IMG/VR virus record: IMGVR_UViG_3300048588_000506
Coordinates: 1 to 34,165 of that record
DNA length: 34,165 nucleotides
Strand: one strand, 5' to 3'
From: a virus
Of this stretch, positions 1 through 7,165 are shown one piece after another; the stretch's first letter is position 1; every line of letters begins with the position of its first letter. The notes under the pieces are model-generated. The model did not search any database. It was given only the letters and a program-made list of their open reading frames with translations, and had not been told where the DNA came from. The position numbers and the translations under genes were made by a program.

Positions 1-65
1 CCCCGATCCTTCACCAGCCTCACCGCCTCAAGCTTGAACTCGCGGCTGAACTTCCTTCTCTGCAT
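1..65 (-). CDS. IS3-family transposase OrfA, N-terminal fragment
   Basis: Read on the minus strand from the ATG at 65, the protein begins MQRRKFSREFKLEAVRLV and continues off the window. This is the classic start of the helix-turn-helix OrfA subunit of IS3-family transposases, which binds the inverted repeats. In these elements OrfA is usually joined to the DDE-bearing OrfB by a programmed -1 frameshift, but that region is outside the window. About 21 residues are visible. The family call is secure; the exact IS name cannot be given from this fragment. Confidence 0.85.
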   Translation of the reverse strand, partial: MQRRKFSREFKLEAVRLVKDR

Positions 66-99
66 TCCAATGCTCCAGTTCCGTTAAACACCTTATCTC

Positions 100-126
100 G
101 GTGTCCACGAAACCGGCAGCAGGCCA
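100..126. repeat. Terminal inverted repeat of IS (OrfA end)
   Basis: These 27 bp match the reverse complement of 34068-34094 at 24 of 27 positions. The three mismatches are consecutive, in the middle of the repeat. The outermost bases next to the interrupted gene are CA on this strand. Confidence 0.88.
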
Positions 127-784
127 CTATTGGGAGAGCCTGAAACAACAGGACTACGACCGCCTCATCCAATCGACCGAGAACAAGGCCGGCGAGTTTT
201 CCGAAGACCCGCGCATCCGCGCCATCATCGGTCAGGCCAAGACGACCTTCGATCTCAAGGCGCTCATTGCCCAGGGCGGCGTGGTGGTGCTCCGGCTCCC
301 GAAAGGCCAGCTCGGCCAGAAGACCACGCTCCTCGGCTCGCTATTCCTCGCCTACTTACTGTCGCTGGAGGGCAGGGGCCTGTTCCCCTTTCACGTCTTC
401 ATCGACGGCGTCCACCACTTCGACACGCCGATCGTCCGCCACCTGCTGGAAAGCCGGTACGACGTGACGGTGACGCACCGCTACCTGGGGCAGCTGACCG
501 AAGAGTTGAAGGTGGCGCTGCTCGGCAGTGCCGATCGGCGCGTCATCTTCCGCACCGGTGTCGAGGATGGCGCCTTCCTGGAGCGCACGATGCCGCACGA
601 CAATACGCGGCCGTCGCTCCACATGCTCGGCAATGGTCAGATGATGACGGTGGAAGGAAATACCATCGAATGGCACGATCGTCATCGTCCACTTCGTCGT
701 GGAAATAGGCGTCGGCTAAACAAACTTGTCAGCCAATCCAAGCGGCGATACGGTCGTGATCTTGGGGCAAAGGAAAGGACTTAA
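127..784 (+). pseudogene. HerA/VirD4-like ATPase, 5'-truncated by the IS
   Basis: The reading frame is open from inside the IS repeat to the stop at 784, so only the C-terminal part of a larger ATPase remains, about 218 native residues. The visible part looks like the second half of the ATPases seen beside type IV coupling proteins. There is a strand with GGVVVLRLPKGQLG, then a hydrophobic Walker B-like strand ending FIDGVHHFD, a sensor-like THRYLGQL and a VIFRTGVEDGAFL segment. In related proteins the Walker B strand normally ends in Asp-Glu; here the Glu position is Gly, so ATP hydrolysis would probably be lost even without the truncation. The natural start and Walker A motif are missing. 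It lies directly upstream of 808-1224 and the coupling ATPase, in the same direction. Confidence 0.6.
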
Positions 785-807
785 AGTACCAACCTGGGAG
801 GGCGGAA

Positions 808-1224
808 ATGAGGGTAAGCATCGAGCACACGGAGAAGTCGCAGGGGCTCATTTTCAAGAAGAAACTCTACGGCTTATCGCTCACGGTGACGTTCTCGGAG
901 GAAGAAAAACAGGTCATCGAAGACCGGAAACTTCACCGGACAATTATCATCGAGCGCGGCCCGCCCGCCGATGTTAACGCGGAGAAGCACGCCAACCGGG
1001 GGCTGGCCGCGAAGATCGCCACGGCCGCGATCAAGGGCGCGGACGCCAACAATTTCCATCTCACCATCGGCAAGCTCTTGAAGGGCAAGGACACCTACTT
1101 CCTGGACGAGGTGGTCGAGGCCAAGGCCTACGAGGAGGAGGTCCGGGACTCGATGCACAAGCTCAAAAGCTACATCACGCTGAGCGAGGGGATCGAGCAG
1201 AAGTCCGACAGCTTCGAACTATGA
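808..1224 (+). CDS. Conserved hypothetical protein between two ATPase genes
   Basis: This 138-aa protein starts at an ATG preceded by a strong ribosome site (GGGAGGGCGG, 2 bases before the ATG). It has no signal peptide or membrane helix. It is mixed alpha/beta with many Lys and Glu residues, and I recognise no catalytic motif. Its stop overlaps the start of the coupling ATPase by four bases (ATGA), so the two are translationally coupled. Its place between a HerA-like ATPase remnant and a TraG/TraD-like ATPase suggests an accessory role in the same DNA-transfer or DNA-pumping machine. That role is inferred from position only. Confidence 0.6.
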   Translation: MRVSIEHTEKSQGLIFKKKLYGLSLTVTFSEEEKQVIEDRKLHRTIIIERGPPADVNAEKHANRGLAAKIATAAIKGADANNFHLTIGKLLKGKDTYFLDEVVEAKAYEEEVRDSMHKLKSYITLSEGIEQKSDSFEL

Positions 1225-3185
1225 AGGACGATTGGGGAGCCCTTATCAGCTTCGCCGTCTTTGCCTTCGCGCTAGGCGTCCTTTGGGTGGCTTTCCTGAT
1301 GACGCCCGTATTCTTGGTGGCCGGCGTTCCGGTGGTGGCGTACCTCTACCACCGGAACTCCCCCAGGACGAAAGAGAAGCTGGCGCGGCAAAGGACCGAG
1401 GCGCTGTACGAACAGGCCAGGGCCATTGCGCCGCCGAACGTGGACGCGCATGCCGATAGGCTATTCGACGCACTCGATGAAACGACCAGGGACGTGGCCG
1501 CCGCCATCTACAAGTTGGAGGGCATCGACCCGCCACCCCCGCTCCCGCCCATCTGCGACAGCATCGAGGGCGCCCGCTATCGGGACCGGCTCATCAAGTA
1601 CATCAACACCGCCCACGATCAGACGGTGTCCGACGAGTTCGTGGACGCGCTCATCGAGTGCATGCCGAGGTTTCCGCCGAGCGAGGGGATATTCGAGGCC
1701 ACCGCGACGCTCACCGGGGATGAAGTGGAACGCCTCATCGCGCCGTTCTACCGGCATGACGACTTCTTCAAGTCGCTGAAGAAGACGCTCGACCGCAATC
1801 TGACGCACCAGAAGGACGTGATGCCGAGCGACTACAAGGGCGACAACGTCACCTACGCTTACCTTCGCGATACGCCGCTCCTGGACCTCGAAACGCGACG
1901 CTTCCGCATCGGCCTCAAGGCCCGAGCCGAGCACACGCAGGTCATCGCGGCATCCGGTTCAGGCAAGACCAGCCTCCTCCAGTACCTCATCCATCACGAC
2001 CTAGACGAGGACTGTTGCGTCATCGTTATCGACAGCCAGAAGCAGCTCATCGACACGCTGGCCAAGCGGGCGGTGTGGACCGATGATATCGCCTACTTCT
2101 CGCCGCGTCATAACCTGGGCCTCAACCTGTTCGACATGCCGGTCCAGGGCGAGCAGGAGATCAATGCCGTCATCGACCTCCTGGAGTACGTCTTCGCCGG
2201 GCTGATGGACGCGAAGCTAACCACTAAGCAGGCCACGCTCTTCAACTACGCCACGCAGCTGATGATGGCTTCGAAGGGGAACCTGTCGTCGCTGCGCCGT
2301 CTCTTGCGGAAGGACGGCGGGGTGATGCCGTTCGCCACCCATATCGAGAAGCTGCCGCGGAGCGCCCAGGACTTCTTTCTTAGCGAGTTCAGCCAGAAGG
2401 GATACGATTCGACCAAAGAGGAGATCATGTGGCGCATCGATTCGATGCAGCGGAACCCCGCCTTCGCCCGCATCTTCGACGCGCCCAAGAACCCGGTCGA
2501 CATGGCGTACGAGATGCGGAACCGCGATCTCATCCTGATCGACACGGACGTGGGCTTCCTCGGGGAAACCGGCTCATCCTTCTTCGGCCGTCTGTTCATC
2601 GCCCTCATCCTCCAGGCGGCTCGGCAACGAGTAGCGTCCGGCGACGTGAAGCGTCCGGTGTACCTTTTCATCGATGAATGCGCCGCCTATCTGGACGCCC
2701 GCCTGGAGACGATGATGGTCCAGGTGCGCAAGGCCAATATCGGCGTGACGCTCGCCCACCAGGACCTCGATCAGCTGCGGAAGGCCGGCATCTTGAACAC
2801 GGTCCTGGGCGGCACAGCCACCAAGTTCGCCGGTCGGCTCTCCGACGCTGACGCCCGCGTGATGGCGTCGAACATGCGGACCAGCCACGAGTTCCTGCAA
2901 AACCTCCCCCGTTACCATTTCGCGCTCAGCCGGCTGGGCGAAGCGACGGCCGACGTGTCGTTCAACACCTGGACATATGAGAAGGCGGATAAGCGTACGG
3001 ACTACGAGGGCATGGTCGCGGAGATGGAGCGGCGGTACGGCTACACCCCGCCGCCACCGGCGCCGGAAGTTGCGCCGCCACCGCTCGATCGAACGGCACC
3101 GGCACCAAGGCCGGCCCCCAGACCGAAGGCCCCGAAACCAGCGCCTCCAGTGGATGAAGAAATCCGGCCAACGAACAAATTGTGA
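1221..3185 (+). CDS. TraG/TraD/VirD4-like coupling ATPase, membrane anchored
   Basis: This 654-aa protein belongs to the HerA/VirD4 group of DNA-pumping ATPases. Two hydrophobic segments at about residues 8-42 would anchor it in the inner membrane with the ATPase in the cytoplasm. Walker A is ASGSGKTS at about 244-251, Walker B is YLFIDEC at about 480-486, and LAHQDLDQL follows near 510, in the usual position of the post-Walker B Gln motif. The C-terminus is a Pro-rich, Lys-rich tail, probably disordered. Such ATPases recruit DNA-protein substrates to a conjugation channel. Here there are no channel (VirB) genes in view, so it would have to borrow one, or serve another DNA-translocation job. 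It starts in an ATGA overlap with the preceding gene. Confidence 0.75.
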   Translation: MKDDWGALISFAVFAFALGVLWVAFLMTPVFLVAGVPVVAYLYHRNSPRTKEKLARQRTEALYEQARAIAPPNVDAHADRLFDALDETTRDVAAAIYKLEGIDPPPPLPPICDSIEGARYRDRLIKYINTAHDQTVSDEFVDALIECMPRFPPSEGIFEATATLTGDEVERLIAPFYRHDDFFKSLKKTLDRNLTHQKDVMPSDYKGDNVTYAYLRDTPLLDLETRRFRIGLKARAEHTQVIAASGSGKTSLLQYLIHHDLDEDCCVIVIDSQKQLIDTLAKRAVWTDDIAYFSPRHNLGLNLFDMPVQGEQEINAVIDLLEYVFAGLMDAKLTTKQATLFNYATQLMMASKGNLSSLRRLLRKDGGVMPFATHIEKLPRSAQDFFLSEFSQKGYDSTKEEIMWRIDSMQRNPAFARIFDAPKNPVDMAYEMRNRDLILIDTDVGFLGETGSSFFGRLFIALILQAARQRVASGDVKRPVYLFIDECAAYLDARLETMMVQVRKANIGVTLAHQDLDQLRKAGILNTVLGGTATKFAGRLSDADARVMASNMRTSHEFLQNLPRYHFALSRLGEATADVSFNTWTYEKADKRTDYEGMVAEMERRYGYTPPPPAPEVAPPPLDRTAPAPRPAPRPKAPKPAPPVDEEIRPTNKL

Positions 3186-3191
3186 TATGAT
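3183..3191 (+). promoter_or_regulatory. Extended -10 promoter, TGATATGAT
   Basis: A TGn plus TATGAT element overlaps the stop codon of the coupling ATPase gene. No good -35 box is visible at the usual spacing. Transcription would begin near 3198, giving the following Replic_Relax-type gene a leader of some 80 bases. It is the same element type that precedes many of the phage genes. Confidence 0.45.
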
Positions 3192-3279
3192 TTCAGGCAG
3201 TTGCAGGGGCGCTTATTTCTAATCACCGCCCCTCATCGCGAACGTGGCGCTCGCCCGCGAAGCCACTATCGCTGCTTCT

Positions 3280-4206
3280 ATGTCAAAACCCATCGGACGC
3301 GGCTGGTTCCATGAGAAGCCGCCCGTCGAAGAGCAGATCGACCTCAAGCCGACCGAACGCCAGGCGCGCTGGCTGCGGTTCTTGCTGCTCCACGGGCCGC
3401 TGCCGTCGTCGTTTCTGTTCGCCCTGGAGGGGGAGAAGTCAGCCACCGAATTGCGGTCAGCTCAGCTTCCCCTTCGCCGCCTCTGGCAAGGCGGTTTCAT
3501 CATCCGCCCGCATCAGCAGCGCGAGACCGAGAACTCCAACTACAACGAGTACGTGTACGACCTCTCGGAGCAGGGAAGGCGGTACCTTCGCGACCAGGGC
3601 CACTGGATCGACACCGTGCGCCCGACCGGTCCATGGGTCCATCAGCTGTTCGTGGCGACCGTCACCGCCACGGCCGATATCTTCTGCCAGCGCGAGGGCT
3701 ACCGCTACATCCCGCCGCATGAATATCTCGGTGAGCAACCTGCGACGGCTAAGGTGCCGTTCCATTGGGACGGGAAGGCCATCACTTTGTCTTTGGCACC
3801 CGATGCTGTCTTCGCCATCGACTACGGCAAGAGCTTCATCGCCTATGCCCTGGAGGCCGACCGGGACACCGAGATCAGCACGCCGAGGAGCCGCAATAAC
3901 CCCTACCGGAAGAGCGACCTCCGCTCCGTGCGCCAGTACGTTCAGTTCATCGGTCAGAAGCAGTACAAAACCGCCTACGGCCGCTCGGCCATGATGGTCC
4001 TGCTCTTCATCACGGCGAATGAAACCAGGAAGGCGCGGTTTCTCGATGTGGTCGCGGGCGAGATGTCGCCGTGCTCCTTCATCGCTGCCGGCGTCGTCCC
4101 CGAGTTCGGCAAGCCATGGAAGCCGCCGCGTCCGCTATTTCATCTGTTTGACCAGCCGCTCGACCGCGCCGGCAAGGACGGTTTTGTCATAAAGAAACCC
4201 GCCTAG
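3280..4206 (+). CDS. Replic_Relax-type protein (plasmid replication-relaxation family)
   Basis: The 308-aa protein has an N-terminal winged-helix-like section (TERQARWLRFLL ... LRRLWQGGFI, about residues 25-80). A larger domain follows with FAIDYGKSFIAYALEADRDTE at about 183-204, a nuclease-like acidic strand. This layout matches the Replic_Relax family found on plasmids and integrative elements, often beside TraG/TraD-like ATPases as here. These proteins are thought to process or bind the origin of replication or transfer. A GTG at 3244 in frame would add 12 residues; neither start has a ribosome site. I chose the ATG because the added residues look unstructured. The family call rests on overall pattern and context, not on an alignment. 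Confidence 0.6.
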   Translation: MSKPIGRGWFHEKPPVEEQIDLKPTERQARWLRFLLLHGPLPSSFLFALEGEKSATELRSAQLPLRRLWQGGFIIRPHQQRETENSNYNEYVYDLSEQGRRYLRDQGHWIDTVRPTGPWVHQLFVATVTATADIFCQREGYRYIPPHEYLGEQPATAKVPFHWDGKAITLSLAPDAVFAIDYGKSFIAYALEADRDTEISTPRSRNNPYRKSDLRSVRQYVQFIGQKQYKTAYGRSAMMVLLFITANETRKARFLDVVAGEMSPCSFIAAGVVPEFGKPWKPPRPLFHLFDQPLDRAGKDGFVIKKPA

Positions 4207-4266
4207 TTTCCTAAGCGGGTAGTTGCGGTCGGGCTGGGAGGGATGCCCGCCGGTCAATCATTGCAT

Positions 4267-4299
4267 GACCGTTGTATTCCTTCTCAAGGAACAACGGTC
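4267..4299. terminator. Hairpin between convergent genes
   Basis: GACCGTTG at 4267-4274 pairs with CAACGGTC at 4292-4299, and the inner TTCCTT pairs with AAGGAA, with a two-base bulge. No clear T-run follows on either strand. It lies between a plus-strand and a minus-strand gene and overlaps the stop of the latter, so it probably ends or stabilises both transcripts. Confidence 0.5.
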
Positions 4300-4522
4300 A
4301 CTGCGCCGATATCCAGTCGGTCGCCAGATCGGCGACCTTCGCGAGTACCGGGAGGTCGGCGTGCGAAAAGCTGTCGCCATCCTTCCAGTCGCCGTTGTCT
4401 TTGTACGAGCGGGTGAACGTGGTGTTGTAGTGCGCTTCGTTCTTCCAGATCGTGCATTTGACGTAGCCGATGCGGATGGTATGCGCGGGGCCGTTGCTCT
4501 TTGCCGGCTTTCCGTTTGCCAT
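4298..4522 (-). CDS. Small conserved protein of plasmid/ICE type
   Basis: This 74-aa protein starts at the ATG at 4522 on the minus strand behind GGAGAAGGAG, a strong ribosome site. It carries the pattern VKCTIWKN ... TFTRSYKDNGDWKDGDSF ... DLPVLAKVADLATDWI. I know this from a family of short proteins widespread on plasmids and integrative elements; their role is unknown. The fold looks like a small beta sheet plus a C-terminal helix. It is the only minus-strand gene in the left half of the window and has its own upstream region, so it may be expressed separately from the conjugation-like genes. Confidence 0.7.
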   Translation of the reverse strand: MANGKPAKSNGPAHTIRIGYVKCTIWKNEAHYNTTFTRSYKDNGDWKDGDSFSHADLPVLAKVADLATDWISAQ

Positions 4523-4898
4523 TGTACTCTCCTTCTCCAGTCACTTGCTGGGAGGGAGAGGCGGCGAAATCCTATTATGTGGCATAGTGAATGAAGCACC
4601 GTTCCACGCCTTCCCCTCTCAGCAAGCAACTTTCGACTTGGCATCTATCAGGACTGGCGACAGATACTATCTTAGATGATGTACTGGCCTCTGTGTGGGA
4701 GTTCAACCCATACACGCCACTTAGTAGCCTAGGACTAAGTGCGTCACAGAAGTCAATACACCATCTCTCCCGCTCCCTACGCCCGGCATATCTACCGAGG
4801 CGTCTAGGATGTAAGACACCAATGGCCAAAGCCACAGGGCGTAGGAAGCAGGATATCTGGTATGATTATATCAGAAGTACAAACCCGTGGAGGTAGCG
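4523..4898. other. Intergenic region with strong predicted structure
   Basis: No convincing gene lies in these 376 bp. Several perfect inverted repeats do: 4718-4725 with 4734-4741 (8 bp, extendable to 11 bp with one bulged base), 4776-4784 with 4837-4845 (9 bp), and 4823-4826 with 4831-4834. The region also holds the promoter of the minus-strand small gene and an extended -10 element at 4858. It could be a regulatory leader, an unannotated RNA or an operator region. I cannot tell which. Confidence 0.4.
4858..4866 (+). promoter_or_regulatory. Extended -10 promoter, TGGTATGAT
   Basis: TGn plus TATGAT lies about 32 bases before the ATG at 4899. Unlike the leaderless phage promoters, it leaves room for a short leader with a GGAGG ribosome site. 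Confidence 0.5.
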
Positions 4899-5498
4899 AT
4901 GGGGAATGTTCCCTATTTGGATTTTCAGGCCATCAAGCGCTCATACTCCATGGAGGAGATCATGGCGCTGACCGGCCTCGCGTTTAAGAAGGATGGAAAG
5001 TCATTCCGATGCAGCTGCCCGGTCCACAAAGGCGGGCCTCGCTCACTGGTCGTGTCGCCGGCCGAGAAGGATGACAAGGGCGACACCGGGGTGTTCTTCT
5101 GCCACGCCGCGAACGTCGGCGGCGACCGGGTGGCGCTCCTGGCGCACGTCCGCGACGCCAAGCCCTACGGCATCTTCAAGGAGCTGGCCGAAAGCCGGCC
5201 GGCCGAGACACCAAAGGCGCCGCCACCGGCGCCCGCAACAGTTCCCGAAGAGAAGGAGAAAGAAGCAAGGGGGACTGGCCTGCCACCCTTGCCCTACCTG
5301 GAAAGCGATCACGACGCTGTACGAGCTATGGGATTTCGACCAGACATCGCCAAAGCTCTAGGCATCGGGTTCGCGCCTCGCGGCCTACACAAACAGCGTT
5401 TAGCTGTTCCTCTGCGTTTAGCAGACGGCCGCTTGGCTGGGTACCTCTCCATTCCGGCGACTACGAGTGTCCAGCTCCCGCCGAAGTGGCATCTTTGA
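4899..5498 (+). CDS. CHC2-type zinc-finger protein, primase-like N-terminus only
   Basis: This 199-aa protein starts at the ATG at 4899, behind GGAGG. It has the beginning of a DnaG-like primase zinc domain: FRCSCPVH at about 36-43 and FFCHAANVGGD at about 66-76. The usual fourth ligand is not where expected (CHAA in place of CxxC), so metal binding may be altered. A Pro/Glu-rich linker follows, and then a segment like the start of a primase core (FAPRGLHKQRLAVPLRLADG, 162-181). The TOPRIM catalytic residues are absent because the protein ends too early. It may bind template or cooperate with host primase rather than make primers itself. Confidence 0.65.
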   Translation: MGNVPYLDFQAIKRSYSMEEIMALTGLAFKKDGKSFRCSCPVHKGGPRSLVVSPAEKDDKGDTGVFFCHAANVGGDRVALLAHVRDAKPYGIFKELAESRPAETPKAPPPAPATVPEEKEKEARGTGLPPLPYLESDHDAVRAMGFRPDIAKALGIGFAPRGLHKQRLAVPLRLADGRLAGYLSIPATTSVQLPPKWHL

Positions 5499-5524
5499 GC
5501 GCTTTCGGGCGCTCTTTTCTTTTG
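5497..5524 (+). terminator. Rho-independent terminator
   Basis: GAGCGC pairs with GCGCTC around a six-base loop (5497-5514), followed by TTTTCTTTT. It overlaps the stop codon of the zinc-finger gene. Confidence 0.85.
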
Positions 5525-5680
5525 TGCTTAATGCCTGTGGCGAAAAAGTGACCAACGGAGAATTGATTTCTACTCACCTTTCATCATCGCGCATCCCAGA
5601 ACGTTATAGAGCAGCATGCCAACCTTAGACGGCAGAATAATCCCGGAATAGCGTCACCTGGCCAACGGAAGGAGATCCAA

Positions 5681-5821
5681 ATGGCCAGACGTAGGAGAAG
5701 GAAAGCCGGTGCGGTCAAGAAGACGTACCGCCGCGCCAAGCGCGCTATCAAGAGCGTCACGCCGTTCGCTATCATGCGCCGCACTATCAGGCGGCACGAA
5801 CGACGCGGCTTGGGGTGCTAG
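5681..5821 (+). CDS. 46-aa highly basic protein
   Basis: The ATG sits 6 bases behind GGAAGGAG, one of the best ribosome sites in the window, and the frame runs to TAG at 5819-5821. The protein begins MARRRRRKAGAVKKTYRRAK. About 20 of its 46 residues are Arg or Lys, with hardly any acidic residues. It is flanked by a terminator on each side, so it is a single-gene unit, with 156 bp of otherwise unremarkable DNA before it. A nucleic-acid-binding or condensing role, protamine-like, is likely from composition alone; I recognise no family. Confidence 0.7.
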   Translation: MARRRRRKAGAVKKTYRRAKRAIKSVTPFAIMRRTIRRHERRGLGC

Positions 5822-5843
5822 CCTCTACCGCCTTGTAGTTATG

Positions 5844-5875
5844 AACCCCGGCTCACGAGGCCGGGGTTTCTCTTT
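5844..5875 (+). terminator. Rho-independent terminator
   Basis: AACCCCGGC at 5844-5852 pairs perfectly with GCCGGGGTT at 5860-5868 around a seven-base loop, followed by TCTCTTT. It ends the small basic protein gene. Confidence 0.9.
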
Positions 5876-5965
5876 GCGGTATAAAGTAGACCGTAAACAC
5901 AAGAAGTAGCTCCGAGCTTCATTAGAGCCACTGAATCGGCGTCTGAAAACTAGACCAAAAGTAGA

Positions 5966-5974
5966 TGGTACAAT
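5966..5974 (+). promoter_or_regulatory. Extended -10 promoter, TGGTACAAT
   Basis: TGn plus TACAAT lies 29 bases before the DUF932 gene, with no clear -35 box. The resulting short leader contains a CAGGAG ribosome site. Confidence 0.55.
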
Positions 5975-6003
5975 GGAGGTAGTTCCCACAGGAGTACCTT
6001 CAA

Positions 6004-6723
6004 ATGAACGGATTGATGCTACACGTCGGCGCTGCCGCCGTGGATTTCGACCAGCTTCGCGCGGTCAACACCCCGGAGGCTACCGCCACCCACGTCCCGC
6101 TCCCTCACCACCATCTGGTGGAGATGGTGCGGTACGCTCTCGGCTTCTACGATCACGAGATCGTGGAGGAGCATCATGCTCTGATGCCGGACGGCCAGCG
6201 CTACTTCGGCCTCATGTCGCTCAAGTCCCCGTACGGCGACTACATCGACACGCTCGGCCTGCGCAACTCGCACGACAAATCCTTCCCCGTGGGCCTGGCC
6301 TACGGCGCCAGGGTGTTCGTGTGCGACAACACCAGCTTCATCGGCGACCAGGTCATCAAGCGGAAGCATACGGTCAACGCCAAGCGCGACCTTCCGGGCC
6401 TCGTCTCATCGGTGATCGAGCCGCTGCGGCTTCGCCGCGAGGAGCAGCATGCCTGCTTCGAGCGTTACCAGCAGGCGGAGATCGCCGACGAACTGGCCGA
6501 TCACGCCATCATGCGCATGTACCGGGAGGGAGTCATCAACCTCACCCGGATCGCCGACGTGAACTCGGAGTGGCATACGCCGTCGCACGACTGGGGCAGC
6601 AAGACGGCCTGGAGGCTCTTCAACGCCGCCACGTTCGCCTTGAAGGGCAGGGTGGCCGAGAACCCCAGCGTCACCGCCGACCTGCACAAGGTCATCGACG
6701 GCGTCTGCGAGCGGGTCCACTGA
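6004..6723 (+). CDS. DUF932 family protein (phage/plasmid-related)
   Basis: This 239-aa protein shows the DUF932 signature: LGLRNSHDKSFPVGLAYGARVFVCDN at about residues 80-105 (given in part: LGLRNSHDKS, then ARVFVCDN). An LK/IDG-type helical C-terminus follows. DUF932 proteins are common on phages and plasmids. Their function is unsettled; roles in early takeover or DNA metabolism have been suggested. The ATG at 6004 is preceded by CAGGAG. It leads a three-gene unit: its stop TGA shares one base with the next ATG, and the third gene abuts the second. The unit is bounded by the promoter at 5966 and the terminator at 7115. Confidence 0.75.
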   Translation: MNGLMLHVGAAAVDFDQLRAVNTPEATATHVPLPHHHLVEMVRYALGFYDHEIVEEHHALMPDGQRYFGLMSLKSPYGDYIDTLGLRNSHDKSFPVGLAYGARVFVCDNTSFIGDQVIKRKHTVNAKRDLPGLVSSVIEPLRLRREEQHACFERYQQAEIADELADHAIMRMYREGVINLTRIADVNSEWHTPSHDWGSKTAWRLFNAATFALKGRVAENPSVTADLHKVIDGVCERVH

Positions 6724-6899
6724 TGAAGACCCAAGCCCAGCTCGCCGCCAGGCTGATCGAGCTGGAGGACTTGATCCTTCAGCTCGACAGCACCTTCGCC
6801 GACATCGAGACCGCTCGCCGCAAAGGCTACATGGCCCGCGATATGCCCAGGCTTCGCGCTGAGGCAGACCACATTCGCCAGGAACGACGGGAGAGGTAG
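6723..6899 (+). CDS. 58-aa helical protein
   Basis: The frame starts one base into the stop of the DUF932 gene (TGATG) and ends at TAG 6897-6899. The protein is a predicted pair of amphipathic helices (LAARLIELEDLILQLDSTF and ETARRKGYMARDMPRLRAEA) with no cysteine and many charged residues, resembling a small coiled-coil adaptor. I recognise no family. The tight coupling on both sides makes it a real gene despite its length, and it probably works with the DUF932 protein. Confidence 0.6.
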   Translation: MKTQAQLAARLIELEDLILQLDSTFADIETARRKGYMARDMPRLRAEADHIRQERRER

Positions 6900-7109
6900 A
6901 TGCTCCAGAACGCGCGTCGCAGATATATGCTCGGCGTCTTCACCGTCGAGCGCACGCCTAAGGGCTGGCAGTTCTGCCGCTCAGGGCACGAGAAGGATAA
7001 GGACGCCTGGTCGCGCCCTTACCGTAGCATCGCGTCGGCGACACTCATGGTGGCCCGCCAGCTCCGCAAGGAAGTGGAGCGGCGGGATGCACCGTACAAT
7101 GTCGATTGA
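6900..7109 (+). CDS. 69-aa hypothetical protein
   Basis: It starts immediately after the stop of the preceding gene, with GGGAGAGG as ribosome site. The small basic protein has a beta-hairpin-like stretch (GVFTVERTPKGWQFCRSG) followed by a helix (SATLMVARQLRKEVERR). It has no signal peptide or membrane segment. The gene ends just before a strong terminator, so it closes the early unit that begins with DUF932. Function unknown. Confidence 0.6.
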   Translation: MLQNARRRYMLGVFTVERTPKGWQFCRSGHEKDKDAWSRPYRSIASATLMVARQLRKEVERRDAPYNVD

Positions 7110-7114
7110 TCTTG

Positions 7115-7137
7115 ACCCCGCCACAGTGCGGGGTTTT
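7115..7137 (+). terminator. Rho-independent terminator
   Basis: ACCCCGC pairs with GCGGGGT around CACAGT, followed by TTTCTT. It closes the DUF932 unit. Confidence 0.88.
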
Positions 7138-7165
7138 CTTCGTGTATCTCAACGCGGGGGTCATT

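Larger units (their letters stand above)
1..126 (-). mobile_element. IS3-family insertion sequence, left copy (upstream end only)
   Basis: This is the transposase-proximal end of an insertion sequence that runs off the left edge. It has a 27-bp terminal inverted repeat at 100-126 and the first codons of an OrfA-type transposase reading leftward. The outer end reads TGGCC...GGACACC towards the element, and the element ends in 5'-TG...CA-3' as IS3-family elements do. The right edge of the window carries the opposite end of an apparently identical element in the same orientation. The element has cut into the ATPase gene that follows it. Confidence 0.88.

Noticed and set aside
4591-4896. 101-codon open frame in the structured intergenic region
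   Set aside because: Composition looks random, no ribosome site, and it runs through the inverted repeats and the promoter of the next gene.
5973-6720. Long open frame overlapping the DUF932 gene in another frame
   Set aside because: The translation is Arg/Pro-rich low complexity typical of a shadow frame. Only its last part, from ATG 6723, is a plausible gene.
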